Notes: generated from the letters alone by a model not told the origin. A DNA stretch of 64,000 nt from Chryseobacterium sp. KACC 21268 (GCA_028736075.1 CP117875.1:3534001-3598000); one strand, 5' to 3'; shown: positions 35,403 to 44,681, counted from the first letter of the stretch. Translations and numbers: made by a program.

Positions 35403-36551
35403 CTATTTTCTCGCGATCACGTTTTGAAGCGTCGTTTCCTTTGGGACAACCACGGTTTCATCTTTCAGAAGACCAATGCCTTCTACCACGATCTTATCAC
35501 CTTGTTTCAATCCTGAAGTCACGGCGTAAGTCAATCCGTCTGGAAGATCTTCAACTTTGACCTCTGTGGATTTCACTTTGTTATCAGCGCCGATCAGGTA
35601 AACCAAAACTTTACCTTGAAGTTCATAAGTCGCTGCTTGTGGAATGATGATGACATTCTCCATATTGTTCGGCAATTGAACCGTTGCACTATAACCACTT
35701 CTGATGAGACCTTTTGGATTTGGGAAAGTGGCACGCATTGAGAACGAACCTGTGTTCGGGTCTACCAATCCGCTGATGGATTCTATTTTACCTTTTTCAT
35801 CATATTTGCTTCCATCGGAAAGGAGCAATTCTACCAATGGAGAATTCTTTAATTTCTCCTTAATTGTCGCACCTTCTGCGTGTTTGAAGAATTCAAGTTG
35901 TTGTTTTTCATTAATTGAAAAATAAGCGAATATTTTTGAAACATTCGAAACCGTAGTTAACGGTTGCGCTGTAGCTGTGCTGATGTAACTTCCAGCCTTG
36001 TAAGGTAAAGTCCCAACCACACCACTCACAGGACTGTAAAGTTTGGTGTAACCTGCATTCACTTGAGCGTTCGTCAATTGAGCCTGAGTCTCTGCCAATG
36101 ATGCTTTCGCAGATTTGAGCGCCAATTCTGCAGACTGTAGTTCGTAAGCGGAGATGATCTTTTTATCAACCAAAGGCTTGGTTTTTGTGACTTGCATTTG
36201 TGCAGTCGCAACTGCTGCTCTTGCGCTGTTTACTGTTGCTTGTGCTGCTAAAACTGATTGTTCGTACTGAGGATTTCTAATGAGGAAAAGCAATTGTCCT
36301 TTGCTGACCTGGCTGCCTTCATCGATGTAGATCTTTTCCACGAAACCGTCTATTTTCGGACGGATCTCTACATTTTCAATCCCTTCCAGTCTGGCAGGAT
36401 ATTGTGTCAAATTTTCAGCGGGACCACTTTTTGCAACGATATATTGATATGGTTGAGGCGGTAATTCTTTTTTCTCGTCTTTGTTCTCTGACTTGGAACA
36501 TGATGTCAAAAGACCTAAAACAACAAAAAAGCTAAGCGCGATATTCCTCAT
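35403..36551 (-). CDS. RND efflux periplasmic adaptor (AcrA/MexA-like)
   Basis: Membrane fusion lipoprotein of 382 residues. I take the ATG at 36551, because it starts a lipobox signal (VVLGLLTSC, Cys17); the longer frame upstream reads through the promoter and operator. Domains are the lipoyl half IRPKIDGFVEKIYIDEGSQVSKGQLLFLI, a short helical hairpin, a second lipoyl half (YTKLYSPVSGVVGTLPYKAGSYI), the beta-barrel and the membrane-proximal domain (NNMENVIIIPQAATYELQGKVLVYLI). It is the first gene of the RND operon. Confidence 0.94.
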   Translation of the reverse strand: MRNIALSFFVVLGLLTSCSKSENKDEKKELPPQPYQYIVAKSGPAENLTQYPARLEGIENVEIRPKIDGFVEKIYIDEGSQVSKGQLLFLIRNPQYEQSVLAAQATVNSARAAVATAQMQVTKTKPLVDKKIISAYELQSAELALKSAKASLAETQAQLTNAQVNAGYTKLYSPVSGVVGTLPYKAGSYISTATAQPLTTVSNVSKIFAYFSINEKQQLEFFKHAEGATIKEKLKNSPLVELLLSDGSKYDEKGKIESISGLVDPNTGSFSMRATFPNPKGLIRSGYSATVQLPNNMENVIIIPQAATYELQGKVLVYLIGADNKVKSTEVKVEDLPDGLTYAVTSGLKQGDKIVVEGIGLLKDETVVVPKETTLQNVIARK

Positions 36552-36576
36552 AAATACTAATTTTTTAGATGTGTTT

Positions 36577-36597
36577 TCAAACAAACGTTCAAATTTA
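36577..36597 (-). promoter_or_regulatory. RND promoter -7 box overlapping an operator-like site
   Basis: The minus strand reads TAAATTTG at 36590-36597, an exact -7 box 38 nt before the ATG. Overlapping it, 36577-36592 matches 13 of the 16 bases of the tolC-promoter palindrome. Confidence 0.6.
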
Positions 36598-36723
36598 TTG
36601 ATTAAATATAAAATACACATTATGTATCCAATAATAAAATCTATCAAATATAATCAAGAAAAACTATTATTACTGAAATCCAGCCAGTTAAAAAAATATT
36701 TTAATGAATATTTAACACATTGT

Positions 36724-36743
36724 TTTCAAACAAATGTTTGAAA
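36724..36743. promoter_or_regulatory. TetR-type palindromic operator
   Basis: TTTCAAACAAATGTTTGAAA has 9-bp inverted arms around a 2-bp centre and contains the exact 16-mer found in the tolC promoter (28813-28828). It lies about 175 bp upstream of the RND adaptor start. Confidence 0.7.
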
Positions 36744-36999
36744 CATCTTTTCGATTTTGACTTTTCTTAAAAGATAAATCCTGATTTCAACATCCAAAAA
36801 ATTAATTTCAAATATTCATCTTCAGTCTTGATAAATTAGCTCGCAACAAAACTATGTTCTAATTTTCACAAACCACTTACCTGGATTACGGAAATGGTTA
36901 CCAATTTTACTTATCATCTTTTACAGAAAATTAATTGTACACAATAGAAATTTGGCGAATTCAAAATTTATTTTGGATATTTACATTTAATAATATTCT

Positions 37000-37566
37000 A
37001 TGAAAGAAGTCATTCTTGAACTTTTATTTGCCGGAATCTCGTTTCTGATTTTCTTAATATTTTTAATTATTGGGCTCATAAAAAAAAAACGAAATCTAAT
37101 CATAACATCAATCGTATTTTTATTTATTTCAATTACGATTGGAAGCATTGCAATATTTTCAATTACGAAGAAGACTTATCAAATTAGTAAAAAGGCTTAT
37201 AACAAGGTTTCGGAACTCAGCAAACCAAGAACTGGGATGGAGATTTATGAAAGTTTACTTGGAAAACCGGAAACTAATTGCGTTGAGATTTTGAATTATG
37301 AAGATCAAACAGTTCCGAAAATCGATATTGCCATTCTGCTTCATTTCAAAACTTGCCCGAAGGAATTAAAGAGAATACTAGCGCAAAAAGATTTTGAATT
37401 TGAAAAAATAAAAACATCTGAACAATCCGATGAAAGTTGGTTCAAACCAGAGAAAATGGGTGACAGTATTTTGACGTTCAAATACTATGACATCAACGGA
37501 AATGGACAAGAAATCTACAGTTCAAAAGACAGCACAGAGGTTTATTTGAAAGACATTTGGGATTAA
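37000..37566 (+). CDS. Membrane-anchored hypothetical protein
   Basis: A 188-residue protein of unknown function. Two N-terminal transmembrane helices (about 5-27 and 33-54: LLFAGISFLIFLIFLIIGLI and LIITSIVFLFISITIGSIAIF) are followed by a soluble domain of about 130 residues (MEIYESLLGKPETNCVEILNYEDQTVPKIDIAILLHFKTCPKELKRIL). The soluble part resembles small exported flavobacterial proteins, but I recognise no family. It is the first of two plus-strand genes. Confidence 0.72.
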   Translation: MKEVILELLFAGISFLIFLIFLIIGLIKKKRNLIITSIVFLFISITIGSIAIFSITKKTYQISKKAYNKVSELSKPRTGMEIYESLLGKPETNCVEILNYEDQTVPKIDIAILLHFKTCPKELKRILAQKDFEFEKIKTSEQSDESWFKPEKMGDSILTFKYYDINGNGQEIYSSKDSTEVYLKDIWD

Positions 37567-37589
37567 GATTAATCTTCAAAATAAAAACT

Positions 37590-38141
37590 ATGAAACCAAA
37601 ATCGTTACCAATCCTCTTCAGCCTCAATTCCCTTTACCTGTCGTTGCTTTACTTCAGGCTATTTTGGACTTCGGATGGTGTGGAAACACCTCAGCTTCTG
37701 ATTTATAAATATGCGCTATATTCCGTATTCTTGGTTTATCCGCTTTTCATTTTCTCGATTTTGATTTTTTCGAAAATGACAAAAGCGAATATGTTTCTCA
37801 AGTTTTTGATTTTCGGATTGGTTTTATCTGGTCCGGTTTTGTACTTCTACACCTTTGATTTATTCCAACAAGAGGAACTTTTGTGTGGTTACTTGGTAAT
37901 TTTGATACAATGTTTGATTCAATCCCAAGCAGTGAGAGATGAGGAAATGATTGCGAGATTTGCGAGTGTTTATGCAGGAAAATTACTGTTGTGGTTTTTC
38001 ATTTTGATCTTATCGCTGTCATATCTTTTGATTAATGACAATGATATTTTGATGAATATGCTATTTGGAAGCGTGTACTATTTGAGCGTCGGCATCTTGG
38101 ATTATTTCGTCAACAAGTATAAATTTCTGACCGAAAAATAA
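37590..38141 (+). CDS. Polytopic membrane hypothetical protein
   Basis: A 183-residue protein with about five to six transmembrane helices and no recognised family. I place the start at the ATG at 37590; a frame from TTG 37557 overlaps the previous gene and adds only basic residues. The sequence is almost entirely hydrophobic stretches joined by short loops (FRLFWTSDGVETPQ, IQSQAVRDEEMIARFAS). It lies 23 bp after 37000-37566 and is probably co-transcribed with it. It converges with the methyltransferase gene only 11 bp away. Confidence 0.72.
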   Translation: MKPKSLPILFSLNSLYLSLLYFRLFWTSDGVETPQLLIYKYALYSVFLVYPLFIFSILIFSKMTKANMFLKFLIFGLVLSGPVLYFYTFDLFQQEELLCGYLVILIQCLIQSQAVRDEEMIARFASVYAGKLLLWFFILILSLSYLLINDNDILMNMLFGSVYYLSVGILDYFVNKYKFLTEK

Positions 38142-38152
38142 TCGAATGTAAA

Positions 38153-38920
38153 TTAGGATTTCCTCACAACCGGCAGAATCTCATTCCTGTTCAAACCAAA
38201 TCTTTTAATTTCCGTTTCTGAGAATTTTTGAGAATAGAAATTAGCATCAACTTCAAAACCAACACTTTTCAATCGATCGAAGTAATCCATTCCGTACCAA
38301 CGAACGTGATCGTATTGTCCAAAATGTTTTTGACGTTCCTTCGGATCTGTGATCGTGAAATCTTCGTAAGTCGTTTCGAGAGAATTTCTCATTGGAACTT
38401 GCACGATTCCCCAGCCTTTTGGTTTCATCACGCGATAAAGTTCGGACATTGCTTTTCTATCATCGATGATGTGTTCCAAAACGTGGTTGCAAATAATGAC
38501 ATCGTAAGTATTATCTGCAAAAGGCAGATCCAAAATATCCGCTTTCACATCCACAATCGGTGAGAAAAGATCGGCCGACGTGTAATCCAGATTTTTCATC
38601 TTTTTGAATTTTCTCAAAAATTCCTGTTCCGGAGCGATGTGCAAAACTTTCAGTTTAGCTGTGAAAAAATCAGTTTCATTTTGAAGATAAAGCCACATTT
38701 GGCGGTGTCTTTCTAATGACAAAGTTCCTGGCGAAAGCGCATTTGCACGTTGTTTTCCGTAGCCGTATGGTAAGAATTTGTGATAAGATTTACCATCAAT
38801 CGGATCGGTGAAATTATCACCTTTGAAAAAGAGAACAATCAACGGACGCAAAAAAATGCTTAAGTTAATAAGCATTGGTCTTGGGATTTTATTGAGTAGA
38901 AATTTGGTGAATTTTTTCAT
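38153..38920 (-). CDS. Class I SAM-dependent methyltransferase
   Basis: A 255-residue protein with a Rossmann-type methyltransferase core. Motif I is the weak variant KVLHIAPEQEFLRKF, followed by YTSADLFSPIVDVKADILDLPFADNTYDVIICNHVLEHIIDD, which fits the Methyltransf_11 pattern, and then LYRVMKPKGWGIVQVP. The first 40 residues contain a hydrophobic stretch (LINLSIFLRPLIVLFF) that may dock it to the membrane. The substrate is unknown. It lies 3 bp after map in the same operon. Confidence 0.87.
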   Translation of the reverse strand: MKKFTKFLLNKIPRPMLINLSIFLRPLIVLFFKGDNFTDPIDGKSYHKFLPYGYGKQRANALSPGTLSLERHRQMWLYLQNETDFFTAKLKVLHIAPEQEFLRKFKKMKNLDYTSADLFSPIVDVKADILDLPFADNTYDVIICNHVLEHIIDDRKAMSELYRVMKPKGWGIVQVPMRNSLETTYEDFTITDPKERQKHFGQYDHVRWYGMDYFDRLKSVGFEVDANFYSQKFSETEIKRFGLNRNEILPVVRKS

Positions 38921-38923
38921 TAA

Positions 38924-39733
38924 TTAAAAATCCAGCTGAAACGCTTTTTCCTCATCCGATTTGATTCCTAAAGCTTCGTAGATGTAATCGTAAGTAGAAA
39001 GTAAAACCGGTTTTCCGTTGATGATGCAAACATCGTGTTCGAAATGCGCAGACGTTTTGTTGTCCAAAGTCGTCACCGTCCAACCGTCATTGTGGAACTT
39101 CACTTTTTCGGTTCCAAGGTTGATCATTGGCTCGATGGCAAGCGCAATTCCGTCTTTCAGGACTTTACCGCTTCCAGGTTTTCCGTAGTTTGGAACCTGA
39201 GGATCTTCGTGCATTTTTCTACCAACACCGTGACCTACCAATTCGCGAACCACGCCGTAGCCTTCTTTCTCACAATGTTTTTGGATAGCGTTGGAAATGT
39301 CACCAACACGTTTTCCTCTCACACATTGTTCTATACCTTTGTATAAAGATTCTTTCGCAACTTTCAACAATTTTTTGTCTTCAGCAGAAACTTCACCGAC
39401 TTCAAAAGTGTAAGCGTGATCGCCCACAAATCCGTTCCAGAAAACACCGCAATCTACGGACAAAATCGTCCCTTCTTTTACTGGTTCTGTGTTTGGAATG
39501 CCGTGAACAACTTGATCGTTTGGCGAAATGCAAAGTGAGGCAGGAAATCCGCCATAACCTAAAAAGGCAGGCTCTGCACCGTGATCTTTGATAAAATCGT
39601 AAGCTAATTTGTCAAGATGTAAAGTTGTAACGCCTGGTTTTATTTCCTTAGCCAACATTCCCAAAGTCTGGGAAACCAATCTTGCACTTTGCTTCATCAA
39701 CCGAAGCTCCTCTATTGTTTTGAGTTGAATCAT
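38924..39733 (-). CDS. map: Methionine aminopeptidase, type I
   Basis: Cytoplasmic metalloenzyme of 269 residues that removes the initiator Met from new proteins. The metal ligands are visible in the expected order: Asp in LSVDCGVFWNGFVGDHAY (two Asp), His in ELVGHGVGRKMHEDP, Glu in LAIEPMINLG and Glu in SAHFEHDVCI. The substrate-binding His is in NDQVVHGIPN. It lacks an N-terminal zinc finger or SH3 extension, so it is the short bacterial type. It is probably in one operon with the methyltransferase. Confidence 0.96.
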   Translation of the reverse strand: MIQLKTIEELRLMKQSARLVSQTLGMLAKEIKPGVTTLHLDKLAYDFIKDHGAEPAFLGYGGFPASLCISPNDQVVHGIPNTEPVKEGTILSVDCGVFWNGFVGDHAYTFEVGEVSAEDKKLLKVAKESLYKGIEQCVRGKRVGDISNAIQKHCEKEGYGVVRELVGHGVGRKMHEDPQVPNYGKPGSGKVLKDGIALAIEPMINLGTEKVKFHNDGWTVTTLDNKTSAHFEHDVCIINGKPVLLSTYDYIYEALGIKSDEEKAFQLDF

Positions 39734-39824
39734 TTAAATTTGTATTAATGTATGATGTAAGATGTCCAATGTATTTATAATGTAATACTTTGTACTTGAT
39801 ACATTTTACTTTGTACTAAAAGAC

Positions 39825-40259
39825 TTACCAAAAAAGGCCTTTTTTCTTTTCTTTTTTCATTTTTGAGTAAGCGTGAACTTCGCCTCCTGCTACTTGGAAT
39901 TCTATTCGCTCATTGATGATCTGGTAGATCTCGCCCCAACCTGGGAATCCTCCAAGATTTCTATCGTCTATGAAAAGGTCGGCGTCTAATTTTCTGGATT
40001 GTGTTTCGTGGTCGAAAACTTCACCTTCGAAACTTGAGTTGATGGCGTAAAATTCCAAACCATTCTTTCTGCAGAATTCCACAGCTTCTTCTAGAGATTT
40101 ACCGTGTCTGTATGTCCAAAGAATCAGTCTATAACCTTCACCTTGAAGTTTTTTCAGGGTTTCGAATGCAAATGTTTTTGCCTTTCCTATTCCTGGATAA
40201 GCATCATCCACTATGGTTCCGTCAAAATCGATTGCTAGTTTTTTATTACTTTTTATCAT
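39825..40259 (-). CDS. HAD-superfamily hydrolase, BT0820-like
   Basis: A phosphatase-like protein of 144 residues with start ATG 40259. The longer frame upstream runs through the promoter. Motif I (IDFDGTIVDD, with Asp nucleophile and Asp+2) is near the N-terminus; motif II is the Thr of ILWTYRHGKS; motif III/IV is LFIDDRNLGG. It has no cap domain, matching small BT0820-type phosphatases whose substrate is unknown. The tail is strongly basic (SKMKKEKKKG). It has a strong -7 box. Confidence 0.87.
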   Translation of the reverse strand: MIKSNKKLAIDFDGTIVDDAYPGIGKAKTFAFETLKKLQGEGYRLILWTYRHGKSLEEAVEFCRKNGLEFYAINSSFEGEVFDHETQSRKLDADLFIDDRNLGGFPGWGEIYQIINERIEFQVAGGEVHAYSKMKKEKKKGLFW

Positions 40260-40285
40260 CGTTGTTATTAAAAAAAATAAGTCTG

Positions 40286-40293
40286 CAAATATA
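40286..40293 (-). promoter_or_regulatory. -7 box of the HAD gene
   Basis: The minus strand reads TATATTTG, an exact match, 26 nt before the ATG at 40259. Confidence 0.62.
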
Positions 40294-40387
40294 CGAATTA
40301 TATAAATTCCTTTTGAAGATAGAAATAAGATATTAAACCAAACAAAATACATCGATTGTAATCTTAGTATTATTGCTCATCAGTCAT

Positions 40388-40412
40388 AAAAAATGCGCTT
40401 AGACAGCGCATT
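40388..40412 (-). terminator. Terminator of the desaturase gene
   Basis: The stem AATGCGCT with AGCGCATT has a 5-nt loop and six T on the minus strand. Confidence 0.85.
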
Positions 40413-40417
40413 ATATT

Positions 40418-41395
40418 TTAACTTTTCACCCATTTGAAACTGTACGGCAGTTCCGGTGTTTTGATCCTGTCTGAGATTCTTTGCAATCTGTCTGGCAGTT
40501 TCATCAAGTAATCTCTGGCTCTTTCTGCTTGATCATTCAGGTTTTTCATTTGGTCGATTTTCCATTCATCCAAAAGATCAGATAGAATATTGATATAATC
40601 TTGCGCTGTATAGACCATTGCTCTTTGTGCGGCATCGGAAAAATGTTCCCAAAGTTCGCCGGCTTTTTGTCCAGATTCCCTAAGAAGATGTGCAGGCATT
40701 ACGATTTTCCTTCTCATCATATCTTCGAAGGCGAGCATCATTCCGCTGGCGTCCATCTCGAAAATCCTTGAGGAGAAATCCTTGTAAGCTTTGGCGTGTC
40801 TTGCTTCATCTGCTGCGATGACGCCACACATTTGTGCTAATTTTTTATTTCCGGATTGCTTTGCCAAAGTCCCTACTCTTCTGTGCGAAATATTGGTTGC
40901 TGTTTCTTGAAAACTTGTGTAAACGAAATTTTTATAAGGGTCTGAACTGGTTCCGATGTCGAAACCGTCGCTGATGAGATGTTGCGTTGTGATCTCCATC
41001 TCGCGCATATTCACGCGACCGCAGAGGTAAAGATATTTTCCGAGAAGGTCGCCGTGACGGTTTTCTTCTGCGGTCCAAGCTCTGATCCATTTGGTCCAGC
41101 CTGTATTTTTTTCTTGATTTACGCCATCGAGGTTCATCAACCAAGATTCGTAAGTTGGCAATGCTTCTTCTGTGATGCAATCGCCTATCAATGTTACGAA
41201 AAGGTCATAAGGCATTTCTCTGGCAAATGTTTGCAGCTCCTCGATCTCATCTTTGAAATTATCGCTGGAACTGTCCGGAAGGAAATCCGAAGGTTGCCAT
41301 ATTTTCTCGATCGGTGTAAGATATGATGCGATAAACTCGTCCATATTCTTTTCCATCGATCTCATTACCTCTATCTGTAACTCTTTTTCGTGCAT
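40418..41395 (-). CDS. Acyl-ACP desaturase (stearoyl-ACP type)
   Basis: A soluble di-iron enzyme of 325 residues that puts a cis double bond into acyl-ACP for unsaturated membrane lipids. The two diagnostic iron-ligand motifs are EENRHGDLLGKYL and DEARHAKAYKDF, in the right order in a helical bundle. The size fits the bacterial/plant FAB2 family, without a plastid leader. It needs ferredoxin or a similar electron donor, not encoded here. It has a -7 box TATATTTG at 41421-41428 and a terminator after the stop. Confidence 0.93.
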   Translation of the reverse strand: MHEKELQIEVMRSMEKNMDEFIASYLTPIEKIWQPSDFLPDSSSDNFKDEIEELQTFAREMPYDLFVTLIGDCITEEALPTYESWLMNLDGVNQEKNTGWTKWIRAWTAEENRHGDLLGKYLYLCGRVNMREMEITTQHLISDGFDIGTSSDPYKNFVYTSFQETATNISHRRVGTLAKQSGNKKLAQMCGVIAADEARHAKAYKDFSSRIFEMDASGMMLAFEDMMRRKIVMPAHLLRESGQKAGELWEHFSDAAQRAMVYTAQDYINILSDLLDEWKIDQMKNLNDQAERARDYLMKLPDRLQRISDRIKTPELPYSFKWVKS

Positions 41396-41420
41396 TAAAT
41401 TGAATCTTATTTTATGGTTT

Positions 41421-41428
41421 CAAATATA
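41421..41428 (-). promoter_or_regulatory. -7 box of the desaturase gene
   Basis: The minus strand reads TATATTTG, an exact match, 25 nt before the ATG at 41395. Confidence 0.6.
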
Positions 41429-41549
41429 GCAAAATCATACCAATGGCTATTGACCTACCGAAGTTTGTGATACTTTAAGAAATTAATAAGAAGATGAAAA
41501 TAACTTTAAATTTATAAACAACTTTAGAGAATTACAACTAACATTATAA

Positions 41550-41575
41550 AAAAACCAGCGAAAATGCTGGTTTTT
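41550..41575 (-). terminator. Terminator of the T9SS cargo gene
   Basis: The stem AAACCAGC with GCTGGTTT has a 6-nt loop and is followed by T on the minus strand. Confidence 0.83.
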
Positions 41576-41598
41576 ATTAAAGATTATGTGTTAACAAA

Positions 41599-42966
41599 CT
41601 ATTGTTTTATAATCTTTACGGTTTCTGTTTTACCGTTTCTAAGCATCACTTTTCCAACATAATTACCTGAAGTAAGATTTGATACATTAACTTTATTGTT
41701 ACTAACCGTAGCATCTTTCACAAGCTGTCCTGCGGTGTTATAAATCAGAATTCTTTCTGCTTCTTGGTTGGAAACGATTGTCATTTCATTCTTAACAGGA
41801 TTTGGATAGAAACTGAAATTGTTTTTATTGAAATCATTTACTGCCAAGCTAGATTTGGAATATCCAATCGCCTGAAAAACATAATTATATCCATCATTGA
41901 TCTCCCAAGATTCTCCGTCGTCATAAGAAGTATAAGAATATCCACCGATGCCATCTTGAGACGTGGCTTCCCATTGCAGATAATCCGTGAAAGGAACCTG
42001 CTTTGCCTTAACCTCAACAAAATATTTCCCTTGGCTCAATTCTACAGCTTGAGGCAATTCGAAATCCAGATCCACAGCAACCATTTCCAATGGATATCCT
42101 GGAACTGGCCAATAACCGAAATAATTTTCAGTCTTCGGACCGATATTCTCAAAAGAGAACAAAATCTCTCCAGGCGCATCATCTACAGAAGAACGGATAT
42201 TAATTGTTGCATTCTCAATATTTCCTAATTGTAATGTTGAAATTTTAAAGTTTGTAAGCGTAAACTTCGTATTGTCGGGAACAATGATATCATCTGCCAA
42301 CGATCTTCCCGGCATGCTGGCTCCATCTTCATGCGCGTCGGAAACATTGCCTTGGCTGGTTGCTGTGCCATAATCTGGTTGAGTTTCGCCTGTGGAAGTA
42401 CAAATACCTGAAACTTGGAAGACATGATCATAATAAGAATAACCGCCAAACCAATCGTCGGAATCAAATTTGGAATAGCCAAATCTGCCTAACTTGGTAG
42501 TTTCCTGATTATTGATTTCCCAGCTTGCAGAAGTAGCATCTCCAGGCTTCGCTTTTACGGATAGGTAATATTTGCCTTTCGGCAAATCGAATGTTGAAGG
42601 AAGATTCACGTTGATCTCATACGCTGAATTATTTTCCAATGTATATTTGAAAGCTTGAGAAGCGGGAACCACGTTTTCAAATGACTTGATAAGATCTCCT
42701 GGCCTGCCAGCATTGTCCTTATAAAAATAAAGATTGACATAAGTAAGATCGGAAGAACCTTTCAGCGCATTAAACTTCACATTATTCACAGTGAGGATCT
42801 TCCCAAACTCCACATCAAAATCTGATGCAGATGTATATTCGTAGTTTCCGCCTGTGGTAATATTTTCGCCGTTTCCAGTAGTGTCTGATGAAACACCATA
42901 AACGCAGTTTTGAGAAAATGACATCACACCGGACAGCATCATCAAAAAAATCAAATTTTTCTTCAT
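41599..42966 (-). CDS. T9SS-secreted protein with two beta-sandwich repeats
   Basis: Surface or secreted protein of 455 residues. A signal peptide ends near residue 19 (SFSQNC). Two homologous units of about 170 residues follow: both contain KFTL/KFNALK strands, a long beta section, and PKGKYYLSVKAK or SQGKYFVEVKAK, and both end in YSYYDHVFQVSG or DGYNYVFQAIG. The C-terminal 75 residues are a T9SS type A sorting domain (FSFYPNPVKNEMTI, GQLVKDATVSNNKVNVSNLTSG), which is cleaved on export. No catalytic motif is seen. Its function may be adhesion or binding. Confidence 0.87.
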   Translation of the reverse strand: MKKNLIFLMMLSGVMSFSQNCVYGVSSDTTGNGENITTGGNYEYTSASDFDVEFGKILTVNNVKFNALKGSSDLTYVNLYFYKDNAGRPGDLIKSFENVVPASQAFKYTLENNSAYEINVNLPSTFDLPKGKYYLSVKAKPGDATSASWEINNQETTKLGRFGYSKFDSDDWFGGYSYYDHVFQVSGICTSTGETQPDYGTATSQGNVSDAHEDGASMPGRSLADDIIVPDNTKFTLTNFKISTLQLGNIENATINIRSSVDDAPGEILFSFENIGPKTENYFGYWPVPGYPLEMVAVDLDFELPQAVELSQGKYFVEVKAKQVPFTDYLQWEATSQDGIGGYSYTSYDDGESWEINDGYNYVFQAIGYSKSSLAVNDFNKNNFSFYPNPVKNEMTIVSNQEAERILIYNTAGQLVKDATVSNNKVNVSNLTSGNYVGKVMLRNGKTETVKIIKQ

Positions 42967-43114
42967 AAAACAGATATTATAATTATTAGATGCTAAACTA
43001 GTTTACATTATCATCAAATCCAACGACAAGGCTTTCAAAATCCTTGATTTTTAAAGTGAAAAATAATTCTAAATAACTGATTTAATGATACTTAAAATTT
43101 AAAAACTCATTTTA

Positions 43115-44581
43115 TCAAGATTGAGATTTTGAAGCTTCACGGATGAAGACGGAAGGTGAGATCCCTGTGATATTTCTGAAAACGGTCGCAAAAGAACTGT
43201 GTGAAGCGAAGCCACATTCCTCCGCCATATAACTTATTTTATAATTTTGATACTCCTTATGATTATAAATTTTTTGACAGATGTAAGCGATTCTCAACTC
43301 ATTAATGTAAGTATTGAAATTCTTGCCTTTGTATTTATTGATGACTTCGGAAAGATAACTCGTATTGGTTTTCAACTGCAAGGCAAGACTTGAGATCGTG
43401 AGTTTTGGATTGGTAAATTTTTCAGAATCCTCAAATTTCTTGAGTTTGTCCAACAGATCTTGTTCTACCGAATTAGGAATCTGGAGCGTTACTTCTTTGG
43501 GTGTCTTCTCCAGAGATGCGGGCAACTTGCTTTTTTCCTCGTTATCAGATTCTAATTTACTAATGATATTCTCAAAAACCTTTCTTTCCTTTCTTCTACG
43601 ATATAGCAGATAAATGATCGCTCCAGCCAGAAACAAACCAAAGATAATTGCTATGACAACGACGCTCTTTTTAGAACTATCTGCGTACGAAATAGCTTGC
43701 TTATAATCTTTCTGCTCTGCATCGATGGCAGAAGATATCGCCTGCATTTCCTGTTCCTTGGTTGACTTGTTCAGCTTAATATATACCTCATTGTAGAAAG
43801 AATATTGAGATTGGTCGTCCAAAAATTTGTAATTCTGCGAAAGATTATAATAAACATCAGAAAGAAGGCGCTTGTCCAGATTATTTTTATGTTCCAAGAC
43901 AACCTTCAAAGTATCAATCGCCCTTTGATATGCTTTCCTGCCAGAGTAAACCTGAGACAACGAATTATATATAAAATGGTCAAGCTCTTTGTTGTAATTA
44001 TTTTTAATGGCCAAAGCCTTATTCAGATAGATCTCTGCAGAATCGTTTTTCAGATAATGATAGGAGTTTCCGATATTGTACAAAGAGCGTCTGTGGTTGT
44101 AAACAGCCTGGTCATCTGGATTTTTAACCGACTCAATCTCACGTAAGGATTTTTTGTAATATTCGTTAGCTTTTTGATAGTTTTCTTCGTCAAAATCGAT
44201 ATTTCCGATTTCCAGATAAGAGAGTGTTTTCAGAGATCTTTTCTTATCACTTTCTGGCAGTTTATTAATTTGTTTAATGGCATTGTCCAGATAGAATTTG
44301 GCTTTGTTATTTAAATTGAGTTGCACATATTGGTGAGCGATGGATCCATTCATCCTTGCAATCAGTTCATAATCGTCGGTTTTCTCTGCATATTCTTTAG
44401 CTTTGAAAAGCAGTTCGGTCGATTTTTTCAGGTCATTATTTTTGAAATAGGCAACCGCAGAAGAAGCCAATTCCTCACTTTTCTTTTTATTGTAAGCATC
44501 ATCATTGGACAAAATATTTTGGCCGGATACTAGACTTACCATCAAAAAACAACAGAAAAAAAAATTGTTGAACATCTTCAT
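43115..44581 (-). CDS. TPR transmembrane AraC-type regulator
   Basis: One-component membrane regulator of 488 residues. A signal peptide (ends VSG, about 20) is followed by about eight TPR helices (about 30-300; AKFYLDNAIKQINKLPESDKK, NEYYKKSLREIE, EIYLNKALAIKNN), a transmembrane helix (VVVIAIIFGLFLAGAIIYLLY, about 309-329), a linker and a C-terminal AraC helix-turn-helix (about 385-485: LTISSLALQLKTNTSYLSEVINKYKGKNF, YMAEECGFASHSSFATVFRNITGISPSVFIR). The design puts sensing in the periplasm and DNA binding in the cytoplasm. The gene lies 18 bp from the T9SS/gpmI-side terminators and is separate from both neighbours. Confidence 0.9.
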   Translation of the reverse strand: MKMFNNFFFCCFLMVSLVSGQNILSNDDAYNKKKSEELASSAVAYFKNNDLKKSTELLFKAKEYAEKTDDYELIARMNGSIAHQYVQLNLNNKAKFYLDNAIKQINKLPESDKKRSLKTLSYLEIGNIDFDEENYQKANEYYKKSLREIESVKNPDDQAVYNHRRSLYNIGNSYHYLKNDSAEIYLNKALAIKNNYNKELDHFIYNSLSQVYSGRKAYQRAIDTLKVVLEHKNNLDKRLLSDVYYNLSQNYKFLDDQSQYSFYNEVYIKLNKSTKEQEMQAISSAIDAEQKDYKQAISYADSSKKSVVVIAIIFGLFLAGAIIYLLYRRRKERKVFENIISKLESDNEEKSKLPASLEKTPKEVTLQIPNSVEQDLLDKLKKFEDSEKFTNPKLTISSLALQLKTNTSYLSEVINKYKGKNFNTYINELRIAYICQKIYNHKEYQNYKISYMAEECGFASHSSFATVFRNITGISPSVFIREASKSQS

Positions 44582-44610
44582 TTTATGAATTGACGAAACT
44601 AATTTACATC

Positions 44611-44638
44611 AAAAAAGCCGGCTGTAAAAACCGACTTT
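44611..44638 (-). terminator. gpmI terminator
   Basis: The stem AAAGTCGG with CCGGCTTT has one wobble, an 8-nt loop and a T run on the minus strand. Confidence 0.8.
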
Positions 44639-44681
44639 CTATTTTAAATTTTCTTTATCCCAGCCCAAAAGGCAGGAAAAT

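Larger units (their letters stand above)
36552..36999. other. Divergent gap holding the RND promoter and operators
   Basis: This 448-bp, very AT-rich gap contains the RND promoter (36590-36597) and two operator-like sites (36577-36592 and 36724-36743). The part from about 36750 to 36999 shows no clear hairpin or gene and probably carries the promoter of the plus-strand gene at 37000. Confidence 0.6.

Noticed and set aside
36600-36647. Longer start for the RND adaptor at 36647
   Set aside because: The extra 32 residues pass through the promoter and operator; the ATG at 36551 opens a proper lipoprotein signal.
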